DNA of 64,000 nt from Bacillus sp. UNC438CL73TsuS30 (GTDB lineage Bacteria > Bacillota > Bacilli > Bacillales > Cytobacillaceae), in the NCBI RefSeq assembly GCF_000482325.1, contig NZ_AXVA01000022.1:62001-126000 (forward strand), written 5' to 3'. A program made the translations under genes and the position numbers. Position 1 is the first letter of the stretch, and every line of letters starts with the position of its first letter. This document shows, piece after piece, positions 17,009-26,282 of the stretch. The notes below the pieces were generated by a model. That model was not told where the DNA came from. It saw only the letters and a program-made list of their open reading frames with translations, and ran no database searches.

Positions 17009-18493
17009 CTAATGCACCGGTTCCAAAACATCAGCCTTCTGCTTGGTTGATGCTGCTTTTTTTGTTACGAAACTAGCAATTAATAAAACAATAATATTTA
17101 TAAATAAGGCGATGATTCCATCGTTCAAGTCTTTAATAGCTTGAGGAAGATGCGGGAATAGCTCGGCAATTTTTATATTCCCCAAGTCCATAAAGGACAC
17201 TAACACACCACCAATGATAATTCCGGCAAAGGCACCCTGTTTTGTCACAAAATTCTTTTTCATCAAGCTGGCAAAAAAGGCAGGGGCAAGTTGAGTAATA
17301 AAATTGTAAGCGATGATGGCGATACTAAAAAGGCTATTTCCACCTCTAAAAGTCAAATAAATAGCTGCAAGTGAAATAAACGGAACGAGATATTTTACAA
17401 GTTTTGCAATCTGATTGTCCTTTGTGGCTGGAGAGAATACCTGATAAATATTTTTAGCAAACAAAGTTGAAATCGTCATTAATAGTAAGGAGCTTGGTAC
17501 TAAAGCTGCTAACACGCCGGCACCGCCAATCAGCCCAACAAACCATGGGTCAAATGCCTGTTTGGAAAACTTGAGTAAGATTAAATCAGCTGCACTTCCT
17601 TCTAATCCTGGTGTTTGTAAAATGGCTGCAAACCCTACAAAAAAGGCAAACAACAGAATCAATTGGTAAATGGGCATGAGGGCTGCATTTTTTCGCAAAG
17701 CCTTTTCGCTGGAGGCTGCAAAAACGGGAGAAAACCCATGCGGCCACATATAGAATCCGATGGAGCTTAAGATAACGGTCGATATATACCACGATACGCT
17801 CATCCCCTGTTCAGGAAGAATTGGGAAATTTGGTTTCGCTTGATTGATTGCCTCGAACATCGGATGAATACCGCCGTAATAATGGATAGGGAAATAAACT
17901 CCTAAAAATACCACAATACCTAGAATCAAAATATCCTTCAAAATCGATGTCAGAGCGGAACCGTGAATACCAGAAATCATCACAAAAATGGTTACCCCAA
18001 GGGCTCCGACCCAAATGGCAGCCTTAGAAGAGATGACCCCATAAGAAGTTGCCGTCACGATATAGCCTAAGCCTTTGAATTGAAGTACTAAGTAGCAAGT
18101 ACAGGCCACAATCCCGATCACAGCAACAAGGACTCCTAGGTAAGGACTCTGATATTTTTTTACAAAAAAATCAGATTGAGAAACTAATTTGTGTTGCTTT
18201 GCATACCTCCAAATCGCGGGAAATACAAAGTAGGAAATGACCGTAGCCAGGCATCCGTAAGTGACGATGCTAAAAATCGAACCCCCATCCCGATAAGCAG
18301 AACCGCTTGCCCCTAAAAAGGTAAAGGTCGTATACATTTCACCAGCTGACAAAAGGAAAATCAACAGGGTTCCCATTCCGCGCCCCCCCACCGACCATTG
18401 TTCCAAGTTCATCTCTTTTCCTTTTTTTGCCCAAATCCCTATTGCAACAGAAACAACGAAAAATGACAAGATGAATAGCACAGCAATATTCAT
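17009..18493 (-). CDS. Sodium:solute symporter (SSS family)
   Basis: A 494-residue protein with about 13 membrane helices. It begins with a helix followed by WSVGGRGMGTLLIFLLSAGEMYTTFTFLG, split here by description as the GGRGMG and AGEMY-TTFTF features typical of SSS transporters. It overlaps the DUF3311 gene by four bases (ATGA), indicating translational coupling. The operon also has an M20 amidohydrolase, so it probably imports an N-acyl amino acid, a peptide or the product of deacylation. Confidence 0.85.
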   Translation of the reverse strand: MNIAVLFILSFFVVSVAIGIWAKKGKEMNLEQWSVGGRGMGTLLIFLLSAGEMYTTFTFLGASGSAYRDGGSIFSIVTYGCLATVISYFVFPAIWRYAKQHKLVSQSDFFVKKYQSPYLGVLVAVIGIVACTCYLVLQFKGLGYIVTATSYGVISSKAAIWVGALGVTIFVMISGIHGSALTSILKDILILGIVVFLGVYFPIHYYGGIHPMFEAINQAKPNFPILPEQGMSVSWYISTVILSSIGFYMWPHGFSPVFAASSEKALRKNAALMPIYQLILLFAFFVGFAAILQTPGLEGSAADLILLKFSKQAFDPWFVGLIGGAGVLAALVPSSLLLMTISTLFAKNIYQVFSPATKDNQIAKLVKYLVPFISLAAIYLTFRGGNSLFSIAIIAYNFITQLAPAFFASLMKKNFVTKQGAFAGIIIGGVLVSFMDLGNIKIAELFPHLPQAIKDLNDGIIALFINIIVLLIASFVTKKAASTKQKADVLEPVH

Positions 18494-18690
18494 TTTGAAT
18501 TCTCCTCCCGGTTAGCTGGATCTAAAATATAGATAATTCCAAGTATTCCTGTAGTTAAAAAAGACCAGAGTACGATCCAAAAGTGAAAAAACGGCATTCC
18601 GAGCACATAAGGAGTCATTCTATTTGTAAATAAAGCCCCTGCAACAAGGCCAAGAAATGGAATAACGGCTAGCCAATAGATGGATTTCAT
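18490..18690 (-). CDS. DUF3311 small membrane protein
   Basis: A 66-residue protein with two membrane helices, containing GMPFFHFWIVLW, a typical DUF3311 segment. DUF3311 genes are routinely found immediately before SSS transporters, as here, and are thought to be accessory subunits. GGGGAG precedes the ATG. Confidence 0.85.
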   Translation of the reverse strand: MKSIYWLAVIPFLGLVAGALFTNRMTPYVLGMPFFHFWIVLWSFLTTGILGIIYILDPANREENSK

Positions 18691-18702
18691 CTCCCCATCC
18701 CC

Positions 18703-19890
18703 CTAATCGTTTTGATTTAATAGTTTCAATGTTCCGTGAACCAATAACTTCGTTCCATCCGCTAAAGCTTGTTCGTCGATTGTAAACTTAGGATGATGGT
18801 GTGGATAGATAATCCCTTTTTCTTCATTACCGGCACCAATGGATACATAGGTTCCTGGTACGATTTTTTGAAAGGCTGAAAAATCTTCACTTGCCATCAT
18901 CGGCTTGACCAATTCTCTGCTTTCTTTTCCAAAAACTTCACAAACCGTTTCGTCTATTACTCTCGTAACTTCCTCATCATTCATAACAGGAGCGTAACCG
19001 GACTGATAATTCAATTGATAGGTGGCTCCATGTGCTTCCGTAAGTCCCTTTACAACACGTTCAATAAAGTTCGGTATCTTCTTCTGCAAGTCTGGGTTAA
19101 AGCATCGAACCGACCCTCCAATCGATACCGTACTTGGAATTACATTTATCGCACTTCCCGCATGAAACTGGGTTACTGAAATCACGGAAGTTTCCTGAGC
19201 ATCCTGATACCTTGAAACAATATGCTGGAGATTCGTTACCACTTGAGCTCCAATTGCAATCGGATCAATCGTTTGATCAGGTTGTGAGGCATGTCCTCCC
19301 TTACCTAAAACAGTAATTTGAAACGTATCCGCTCCGGCCATCATCGGCCCATAACTCAAACCAATTTTCCCAAGTGGAAGAGTAGAAACCAGATGGGCAC
19401 CAAGGATTGATTCTACTCCGTCGAGGACACCTGCGCTCACCATTTCTTGGGCACCGCCTGGCGGCTGCTCCTCAGCATGTTGGAATATAAAGCGAACCTC
19501 CCCCCTTAATTGCCCCTTTAACTTTGTCAGAATTTTTGCAGCGCCTAACAGCATCGCTGTATGCCCATCATGTCCGCAAGCATGCATGACACCTGAATTC
19601 CGTGAAACAAAGTTAAAATTATTCTCCTCTTTAATTGGAAGCGCATCCATATCTGCCCGCAGTGCAATTACCTTTCCGGGTTGCGGTCCCTTTAACCGGG
19701 CCATAATACTTGTTTTTGTTGGTCGTGAAATTTCCAGATCACCAAAAGTCCTTAATGTTTCATAAACAAATTGGGATGTTTTTACTTCCTGAAAGGATAG
19801 CTCCGGATACATATGTAAATATCTTCGCCAGCTAATCACTTCCTCTTTAACCTCTTCAATTAAATCATTCAACGTTATCATTTGGCTCAC
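18703..19890 (-). CDS. M20-family amidohydrolase (N-acyl amino acid hydrolase type)
   Basis: A 395-residue M20D-type metalloenzyme. RADMDALPI, HACGHDGHTAMLLG (about residues 101-114) and EEQPPGGA supply the expected metal ligands, and a late His lies in HHHPKFTID. Relatives hydrolyse N-acyl amino acids, hippurate or auxin conjugates. AGGAGG lies nine bases before the GTG at 19890; a GTG three codons earlier sits too close. It is first in the operon with DUF3311 and the SSS symporter. The exact acyl substrate is unknown. Confidence 0.85.
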   Translation of the reverse strand: MSQMITLNDLIEEVKEEVISWRRYLHMYPELSFQEVKTSQFVYETLRTFGDLEISRPTKTSIMARLKGPQPGKVIALRADMDALPIKEENNFNFVSRNSGVMHACGHDGHTAMLLGAAKILTKLKGQLRGEVRFIFQHAEEQPPGGAQEMVSAGVLDGVESILGAHLVSTLPLGKIGLSYGPMMAGADTFQITVLGKGGHASQPDQTIDPIAIGAQVVTNLQHIVSRYQDAQETSVISVTQFHAGSAINVIPSTVSIGGSVRCFNPDLQKKIPNFIERVVKGLTEAHGATYQLNYQSGYAPVMNDEEVTRVIDETVCEVFGKESRELVKPMMASEDFSAFQKIVPGTYVSIGAGNEEKGIIYPHHHPKFTIDEQALADGTKLLVHGTLKLLNQND

Positions 19891-19921
19891 AATTATCACC
19901 CTCCTTTTTATTTTTGGTTAG

Positions 19922-19943
19922 TTTAAGGAAAAAATTCCTTAAA
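19922..19943. promoter_or_regulatory. Operator-like inverted repeat before the M20/symporter operon
   Basis: TTTAAGGAA-AAAA-TTCCTTAAA is a perfect 9-bp inverted repeat 32 bases upstream of the GTG start. It could be the operator for the regulator at 20059-21357, or a terminator of that gene. The related palindrome at 16955 argues for a protein site. Confidence 0.5.
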
Positions 19944-20058
19944 TGAAGTATATAGGTTTGTAAATTAAGTTTCAATAGTTTTTTGAATTTTATGAATGTG
20001 ATAGTTTTTAGGTATGCCGAAAAAAGCCAAAATAAATAGCACCCAAAACGATGGATGC

Positions 20059-21357
20059 TTATAACAATCGATATATTTTACTCGGTCTTCCACGAGTGGC
20101 ATAGGCCTCCTGGCCAACATTTTTTGCCAACTCAACTTCACACATATCGGTTACAATACGGCGCACATTACGCTCCGTCATCTCAAGATGTGCCGCTAAA
20201 TCTTTGGTTGTAAAATCATGCCAGCCCATTTTTTGAATGAGGGCAACGATTTTTTTATACGTTTTAACGCTGATATTTCCCTTTTTTAATTTTTCAATAA
20301 GGATTTCATTTTGGGAACGGATTTCATATTGTAATTCATTGTTTTGGCCGGGTGATTCGATAATTTTCCCATCATCCTGAACCATAACAATCTCGTGTTT
20401 CTTCATTTCCTTAGAATGTTGAATGGCACGAAACGCATTGATTTCCGCTGCATAAGCTGTCTCGCCGAAACCAATTCCAACCGCAACAGTCGTTTCTGCC
20501 TCGAATGCCAATTTTTGAACGGTTTCTTCAAGCGCAGAAATTTCACGTTCAATTGCACCGCGGGAGCTAAAAATCATGTATCGGCCATTCCCCTTCTCAG
20601 AAAAAGACCCATTTATTTTTTCTCCTAGTTGAATCAACATTTCTTTTAGTCTGAGTTCTAAGTACTGTAAATGATAAGGGGTTTTCATTTCCTCTGCTAC
20701 TCTGTTAAAATATTCAACTTCGATGATTTCAACGCCAATTTGTCTATCTTTAAAGTAGGAAGTCTTTACTTTTTCCAAAAGGATTCGAAGTGTTTGCCGT
20801 ATTTCCATCAACGTCATCGACATTCGGTAGGCAGGGATTCCCTTCTCTCTTAAAGCATCGTAAACGGATGGGAAACAAGTTAAAACTCCTTCTGTTTTCC
20901 CTTGATTCCATAACTCTAAATGGAATTGCAACAATTCATTCGGATCAATGTCTACCTCAAACTCTTTTGTATAAACAATTGGTTTGTTTATATTAAGCTG
21001 CGATAAGGCTTCCTCGCTAATATTATTTACGACCATCGTATCGATGCTTAGTTTCTCAATCATTTTCCCTTGTTCATGAATTAACTCGATAAAGGCTTTA
21101 AAGAAGCCTGATTCGGTAGCTGGAACATGTACCATTATTTTGTCTGTTCCCAGTGTTTTTTTCGCCATTTCATAGGGGAGCGGACCCGAAAAAAGCCACG
21201 CATGCACATCGGAATGATGTTCTGTTACAATTCTCTCTACTTCTTCGACTTCTACATAAGGTAAAGAGATGAAATTCAATTCCTGTTTATATTCTTCTGC
21301 CAAATCTAAAATCTGTTTTATAGACGTTTCTAGGCCGACTAATCCGATTTTAAACAT
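20059..21357 (-). CDS. Transcriptional regulator with GGDEF-like region and C-terminal winged helix
   Basis: A 432-residue protein. The N-terminal half looks like a sensory alpha/beta domain. A middle part (about residues 230-330) with VAVGIGFGETAYAAEINAFRA resembles the degenerate GGDEF-type domains of PucR/CdaR regulators. The C-terminus (DFTTKDLAAHLEMTERNVRRI, then RGRPSKIYRLL) is a winged helix-turn-helix. It is upstream of and co-oriented with the M20/symporter operon and is the obvious candidate regulator. No named family is claimed. Confidence 0.75.
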   Translation of the reverse strand: MFKIGLVGLETSIKQILDLAEEYKQELNFISLPYVEVEEVERIVTEHHSDVHAWLFSGPLPYEMAKKTLGTDKIMVHVPATESGFFKAFIELIHEQGKMIEKLSIDTMVVNNISEEALSQLNINKPIVYTKEFEVDIDPNELLQFHLELWNQGKTEGVLTCFPSVYDALREKGIPAYRMSMTLMEIRQTLRILLEKVKTSYFKDRQIGVEIIEVEYFNRVAEEMKTPYHLQYLELRLKEMLIQLGEKINGSFSEKGNGRYMIFSSRGAIEREISALEETVQKLAFEAETTVAVGIGFGETAYAAEINAFRAIQHSKEMKKHEIVMVQDDGKIIESPGQNNELQYEIRSQNEILIEKLKKGNISVKTYKKIVALIQKMGWHDFTTKDLAAHLEMTERNVRRIVTDMCEVELAKNVGQEAYATRGRPSKIYRLL

Positions 21358-21521
21358 TATGTATTCCGACTTCCTTTATGATCCGTAATCGATTCTATGT
21401 TCTATCTTGAATTCCCTTGATACCTTTGATACCAAAATATTCAAAAAAAGTACCTGTCCTCATCATTATACCAGTTTGAGGCAGGTACTATAAATTAACA
21501 TTTATTTAGATTTGGCTATTT

Positions 21522-22820
21522 TTAATATGGTGACCTTGCACCTAGGTATCTCGTTTTCCAATAGGATACTGTCATGTCGGAGATAACAACACCTTGGTCT
21601 GCTGCACTAATGAATTTATTGTTGCCTAAGTAGATTCCAACATGTGATGGACCTGCTTTATAGGTTTCAAAAAAGACTAAGTCCCCTACGCTTGGCGAAC
21701 CAACTGGTGTAGTTGCACTCCATTGTGTGCTGGTTGTTCTAGGGATTGAAATTCCAACATGATCAAATACATATTTTGTGAAACCGCTGCAATCAAAACC
21801 ACTAGGTGTATTTCCACCCCAGCGGTATGGTGTGCCTATGTATTTTTGAGCTTCAGCAATTACTTCTTGGACCTTTGATGCGGAAGTAACAGCAGGTTTT
21901 TGAGTAGCCTCTGCTTGTGGTTTCGCTGCTGGTTTTTGGGTCACATTTGTTTCTGGCTTCACAGCTGGTTTTTGGACCGTAGTTGTTTCCGGCTTTTCAA
22001 CTGGTTGTTGGACAGCTGTTGATGTCGATGGTGCTGCTGGTTGAACAGACTCTTTTGAATAAGTGTTTCCTTCAGATTTTTGTGTCTCGGTTGAACTGGA
22101 CTTCACGGCCGGTTTTTGAGCCACCTTTGTCTCTGAAGGCGTGGTAGGTTTTACCGCATTTTTTGCTTCCGATTTTGCCACTACACTTTTAATAATCTCT
22201 ACTCGCTTCACAGCTGCTTTCGCTTTGGATTTGGTAACTTTTCTTGTTGGAACTTCAGAAACTTTATACGAAGCAGATGTTGCTTGGGCACCACTCACAC
22301 TTAAGGTTTGACCTACATGAATGCGGTCTGATGTTAAGTGGTTGATCGTTTTAACCTGTGTAACAGATAGATTAAAACGAGCTCCAATCTCAGATAGCGT
22401 GTCCCCTTTTTGAACCACATATTTTTGGTTAACAGAAGTAGCCCGTGCAGAAACTTGAGTACTAGTTTTTGAATTTGGTATTTTTAATTGCTGGCCAATA
22501 CGAATCAAATCCGATGATAAGCCATTCAAGTTTTTCAACTCACTAACAGTCGTACCATTCTCTCTTGCTAGTTTCCATAGACTATCACCAGGTTTTACGG
22601 TGTAGGAAAGGGATAATTTTTGATTTACATATATTTTATCACTTGAAAGTTTGTTCCATTCTTTTAAGTGATTGATCGAAACATTTTGTAAATGAGAGAT
22701 TTTCCAAAGACTATCACCAGAATGAACCGTGTATGTAGGTTCTTGTGCATTGGCAGTGGCTCCAAATGCAGTAAGTACAAGCCCGGCCGTTGCAGCTGCT
22801 GTTACTAGATTTTTTTTCAA
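21522..22820 (-). CDS. Secreted LysM-NlpC/P60 peptidoglycan endopeptidase
   Basis: A 432-residue exported cell-wall hydrolase with a signal peptide (residues 1-25, cleavage near ATANA-QE) and three LysM modules (about 29-72, 73-116 and 133-176). A low-complexity Lys/Pro/Thr/Gln linker carries the recurring unit QKPAVKPE (about 180-315). The C-terminal NlpC/P60 domain has its catalytic Cys in SGFDCSGF (about 342) and His in PSHVGIY (about 393). Architecture and size match LytE/CwlS-type DL-endopeptidases. Translation starts at TTG, nine bases after AAGGAG. The 346-bp gap upstream carries a long hairpin. Confidence 0.9.
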   Translation of the reverse strand: MKKNLVTAAATAGLVLTAFGATANAQEPTYTVHSGDSLWKISHLQNVSINHLKEWNKLSSDKIYVNQKLSLSYTVKPGDSLWKLARENGTTVSELKNLNGLSSDLIRIGQQLKIPNSKTSTQVSARATSVNQKYVVQKGDTLSEIGARFNLSVTQVKTINHLTSDRIHVGQTLSVSGAQATSASYKVSEVPTRKVTKSKAKAAVKRVEIIKSVVAKSEAKNAVKPTTPSETKVAQKPAVKSSSTETQKSEGNTYSKESVQPAAPSTSTAVQQPVEKPETTTVQKPAVKPETNVTQKPAAKPQAEATQKPAVTSASKVQEVIAEAQKYIGTPYRWGGNTPSGFDCSGFTKYVFDHVGISIPRTTSTQWSATTPVGSPSVGDLVFFETYKAGPSHVGIYLGNNKFISAADQGVVISDMTVSYWKTRYLGARSPY

Positions 22821-22958
22821 CTAAAGCACTCCTTACTTTCATTATCAATACATAGATATAATAATGAAAAGTAAACTCATGCACATCCACACAAAGTGGT
22901 AATATAGTAAATTTATTGAATATGTGGTTGTGTAAACGCTTTCTATTACAAACTATAG

Positions 22959-23001
22959 AAATAGCGGTAAATATTATAATATCGGGGTTTTACCGCTATT
23001 T
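22959..23001. promoter_or_regulatory. Conserved-looking 13-bp hairpin upstream of the endopeptidase
   Basis: AAATAGCGGTAAA and its exact complement flank a 17-nt loop. On the plus strand it ends in a T run, like a terminator, yet no plus-strand gene precedes it. On the minus strand it would lie in the promoter or leader of the endopeptidase gene. No known riboswitch signature (ydaO type included) was seen in 22821-23166, and otherwise that gap is empty. Confidence 0.5.
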
Positions 23002-23166
23002 TTCCCCATCAGCAACTTGACCTAAGTAACAAATTTGTAAACATTTTTTAATCTGTTAGAATATTTTTTCATGAATACTATTAGCCTAGTAAGAAAAACA
23101 GTTGTTGACGATATATAGACATTTTGACCTGTTTTGGATAAAATTGTCACCCGCTTATTGGTGTCG

Positions 23167-23616
23167 CTATTGAATTATATTTAGTTTTTGAATCAGTTTT
23201 AGCACTAACGGGCTGGTCCCATCTGGTAATTCACGTATTGGAAAGAATCCAGCAGCAAGCGATTCCACCCCATCCACTTTGATGTTACTGCTTTTAATAT
23301 TAGTTGAAGTATATACAATTGTAACTGGATAGAATTCGTCGCCATTTTCCAGCTTTCTGAAATACTGCCTTCCTGAAAAAACGTCTACCAACTCAAGCTG
23401 ACCAATTTCAACTCCTGTTTCTTCAAAAACTTCTCTTCTTCCCGCCTCTTCAGCGGACTCCCCTAATTCCAGGAGCCCGCCCGGAAGCGCCCAGATTCCC
23501 TCCGGCCGTTTTTGCAAAAGAATTTCCCCTTGTTCATTGATCACGCCCACAACTGCGCCTACTAAAATAATCGCGCGGGTGCCGATAACTTTTCGTAAAT
23601 CCTCTATATAGCCCAT
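23167..23616 (-). CDS. NUDIX hydrolase
   Basis: A 149-residue NUDIX protein. The box spans residues 46-68 (GGLLELGES through REVFEETG), complete with REXXEE. The N-terminal extension before the fold ([14 protein letters not shown]) is typical of Bacillus NUDIX proteins acting on nucleoside diphosphate derivatives or ADP-ribose, though the substrate is not assignable. GGAGG lies five bases before the ATG at 23616, better than the frame start at 23628. Confidence 0.85.
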   Translation of the reverse strand: MGYIEDLRKVIGTRAIILVGAVVGVINEQGEILLQKRPEGIWALPGGLLELGESAEEAGRREVFEETGVEIGQLELVDVFSGRQYFRKLENGDEFYPVTIVYTSTNIKSSNIKVDGVESLAAGFFPIRELPDGTSPLVLKLIQKLNIIQ

Positions 23617-23751
23617 AATATCCTCCAAAAAATAAATATATTTCTATCATATCATTTTTCCATTATTACTAATTACTAGTGCAAGCCCTTTCAGTCTCGT
23701 GTATAATGGCTAACTAGAGTAATAGACACGTAATTTTTGGAGTGAACTAGT

Positions 23752-24738
23752 ATGAACCAGCAAAAGGGCTATACGCATTTTTTTACAAATAAATATTGGG
23801 TTATCGTGGTTGCCGTGTTTTGCTCGGTTTTATGGGGGAGTGCCTTTCCGGTTTTAAAACTAAGTTATGATGAGCTTGACATGGCAGAAGACGATTTATC
23901 GGCAAAAATTGTTTTTGCAGGAATCCGTTTCATGATGGCGTCATTACTGCTGCTGTTTTTCATGCTCTTCGTTGATCGTAAGGCACTCAAAGTAAACTGG
24001 CGACAATGGCCAGCCATTGTAGGTTTAGGGCTGTTTACAACGAGTTTAAGTTATTTCTTTTTTTATAATGGATTAGCCCATACATCGGGAATGAAGGCAT
24101 CGATTTTAAACTCCAGCGGTGTATTTTTCGTTGTTTTTCTGGCACATTTTGTTTATAAGGATGACCGCTTGGATTGGCGGAAGGTTTTTGGTTTGATTAC
24201 TGGTTTTGGGGGTATTGTGCTGTCAAATTGGGGACAGGATGCCTCACTGGATTTTTCGTTTTATGGAGAAGGATTTATGCTACTTTCTGGATTAGCCAGT
24301 ACTTTCGGTACCTTTTTATCCAAGCGTCTGTCTGCTAATCTTCATCCGTTTGCTTTAACCGGGTGGCAAATGTTTACTGGTTCGTTGATCATGCTCGTGG
24401 TTGGGGTTCCAAATCTTAGACCCCACGCTTTTGAATTTACCGTGAATGCATGGCTTCTATTGGGGTATGCCGTATTTTTATCCGCAGCGGCCTTCGCCTT
24501 GTGGACCTCTTTGCTCAAGTATAATAAAGCGGGAGAGGTTTCTCTTTATAAGTTCGTTGTACCCGTTTCCGGGACCATTTTATCCGTGATGTTTCTACCG
24601 GGTGAACATATAACGGCTAATACAATTATCGCCCTTCTACTTGTAGCTGTAGGTTTAACGGCTGTGAATCAGAAAGGGAAAAAGGGCTTGTTTGGTTTAA
24701 AAAAATGGCGGCGGACTGAGGAGCACCTTTACAAATAA
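23752..24738 (+). CDS. EamA/DMT-family transporter
   Basis: A 328-residue membrane protein with about ten helices in two EamA halves. The first helix carries CSVLWGSAFPVLKL, a typical RhaT/EamA start. The second half repeats the pattern with SGLASTFGTFLSK. Such proteins usually export metabolites or amino acids; the substrate is unknown. TTTTGGAGTG precedes the ATG. Confidence 0.85.
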   Translation: MNQQKGYTHFFTNKYWVIVVAVFCSVLWGSAFPVLKLSYDELDMAEDDLSAKIVFAGIRFMMASLLLLFFMLFVDRKALKVNWRQWPAIVGLGLFTTSLSYFFFYNGLAHTSGMKASILNSSGVFFVVFLAHFVYKDDRLDWRKVFGLITGFGGIVLSNWGQDASLDFSFYGEGFMLLSGLASTFGTFLSKRLSANLHPFALTGWQMFTGSLIMLVVGVPNLRPHAFEFTVNAWLLLGYAVFLSAAAFALWTSLLKYNKAGEVSLYKFVVPVSGTILSVMFLPGEHITANTIIALLLVAVGLTAVNQKGKKGLFGLKKWRRTEEHLYK

Positions 24739-24766
24739 AAAAGAGCTTGGGGCAAGCTCTTTTTTA
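24737..24766. terminator. Bidirectional terminator
   Basis: A AAAAGAGCTTG stem with its complement, a 3-nt loop, and A and T runs on either side, between the convergent EamA and TerB-like genes. Confidence 0.85.
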
Positions 24767-25147
24767 TTTTTTAAATGATAATTCTTTAATTTTTATAATC
24801 CAATCCTTGAAGCTTGCGAATTCATTCGAATCAAATCCGAAGTATTTCTTGATGATTTGGACAGATTCGCTCTCCTGATGATGAAACACTCCATCTGAAT
24901 AGATTAATTTAAAAAGTTCAACTAAGACGATATTTTTGGAACGCTCCGATTTAAATATCTTGAGAATATCCTCGATGGCAAGGTCCTTTAATTGATAATC
25001 CTCGAGTTCCATTTCCTTTTTATATTTAGTTAGAATAGTTTCTTCAAATATAGATCTATTCCCGTCAATTGCGGCAATTAAGTTAGCTAATTCAAGAAAT
25101 GCTTCTCTCTCTTCTGAGTGAAGTTCTGCAAGGAACAATACATACAT
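24764..25147 (-). CDS. TerB-like domain protein
   Basis: A 127-residue helical protein. LIAAIDGNRS near residue 23 and KLIYSDGVFHHQESE near residue 83 match the two paired acidic helices of TerB/TerB-C type domains, which are linked to metal sensing and stress complexes. No other ter gene is nearby. AAGGAG is only four bases from the ATG, so the start is slightly uncertain. Confidence 0.6.
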   Translation of the reverse strand: MYVLFLAELHSEEREAFLELANLIAAIDGNRSIFEETILTKYKKEMELEDYQLKDLAIEDILKIFKSERSKNIVLVELFKLIYSDGVFHHQESESVQIIKKYFGFDSNEFASFKDWIIKIKELSFKK

Positions 25148-25339
25148 CTCCTTATTTTCTTTGTTTATTTATACGAATATTAACATATTTAATTTAAATT
25201 ATATAGAAAATAGGTAACTTGTATTCTTTTCAAAGGATTATTGAAGCATAGCGAGGGTTTCGCAAAGTTCCATAGGTTCTAAATTACCCATCCTGAAAAT
25301 ACAATAGTTTTGGTCTTATTTCCAATAGGAGGTCTCACG

Positions 25340-26122
25340 ATGAAAATTCAAAGACTTGGCCATGCTATGTATATTTTTAAAAGTAAGGAAGGGAAAAACT
25401 ATCTGATTGATCCCTTTTTTGATTTAAATCCCGGGTTTCCGCCGGATTTGGATACTGCTGCGTTCTATCAATCTTTTGACTGTGTTTTTCTAACTCACGG
25501 ACATTTCGATCATACGAGCGGGTTGTCTAAGATCGTTGAGCATAAACCTGAAATGATGATTGTTGCACAATATGAGCTGGCTTTGATTCTTCTACAGCAA
25601 GGGATTAAAAATGTACTGCCAATCAATTTAGGAGGCTCTGTTTCCTTTGATGATGTGAATGTTACGATGGTCCAGGCGAAACACACTTCCTCTTATAGGG
25701 AAACAGAAGGTACTCCTGTGTATGCGGGAGAAGCGGCCGGTTATATTTTTGATTTTAAAAATGATTTTACCGTCTACCACTCGGGGGATACAGCCTTAAT
25801 GTCCGATATGAAGTTAATTCAGGACGTGTATCAGCCTGAAATTGCAATATTGTCCTCTTCCGGGCACTTTACAATGGGACCGAGGGAAGCAGCCTATGCG
25901 GTAAAACATCTGTTAGACGTTCATTACGTCATACCGAGCCATACCTTCCCAACCAACGAAACCGCCGCATCACCTGAAGCCTTAACCCAATTACTCAATG
26001 CATTTCCAGTAGTCGATTTCATGGTCGACAAAGACAAAGAACTAGAAAAGCTATTAAAAGACTACCCAAAAACAGCCGTCATCCCCCTCAGTTACGGAGA
26101 AGAAGTCACATTTGAGAAATAA
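25340..26122 (+). CDS. UPF0173-type metal-dependent hydrolase (MBL fold)
   Basis: A 260-residue metallo-beta-lactamase-fold protein. The metal motif THGHFDHTSG lies near residue 52, further ligands in YHSGDTALM and a late His in IPSHTFPT. Size and motifs match UPF0173 proteins, whose physiological substrate is not established. AGGAGG precedes the ATG at 25340; the frame runs ten codons further upstream without a site. Confidence 0.8.
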   Translation: MKIQRLGHAMYIFKSKEGKNYLIDPFFDLNPGFPPDLDTAAFYQSFDCVFLTHGHFDHTSGLSKIVEHKPEMMIVAQYELALILLQQGIKNVLPINLGGSVSFDDVNVTMVQAKHTSSYRETEGTPVYAGEAAGYIFDFKNDFTVYHSGDTALMSDMKLIQDVYQPEIAILSSSGHFTMGPREAAYAVKHLLDVHYVIPSHTFPTNETAASPEALTQLLNAFPVVDFMVDKDKELEKLLKDYPKTAVIPLSYGEEVTFEK

Positions 26123-26137
26123 AAAAGACGTGCTTTA

Positions 26138-26188
26138 TATTCGACAAAATTCGGGCGGTGACAGGCACCGCCCGAATTTTGTCGAATA
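26138..26188. repeat. Palindromic repeat, copy 1
   Basis: A perfect inverted repeat with 23-bp arms and the 5-nt loop ACAGG. The arm reads TATTCGACAAAATTCGGGCG and continues to GTG. It lies between two plus-strand genes and could also act as a weak terminator. Confidence 0.95.
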
Positions 26189-26282
26189 CACCCACGCCCC
26201 CCAATAAATACCTAATCGCTTTTGATTGCCGGTATGATAGAATTTAGGAAAAGTTGATTTAGAAAGCGGAGGGTGAGCGGGG

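Noticed and set aside
22821..23166. c-di-AMP (ydaO) riboswitch upstream of the endopeptidase
   Set aside because: Such leaders often precede NlpC/P60 genes, but the conserved ydaO segments could not be found on the minus strand.
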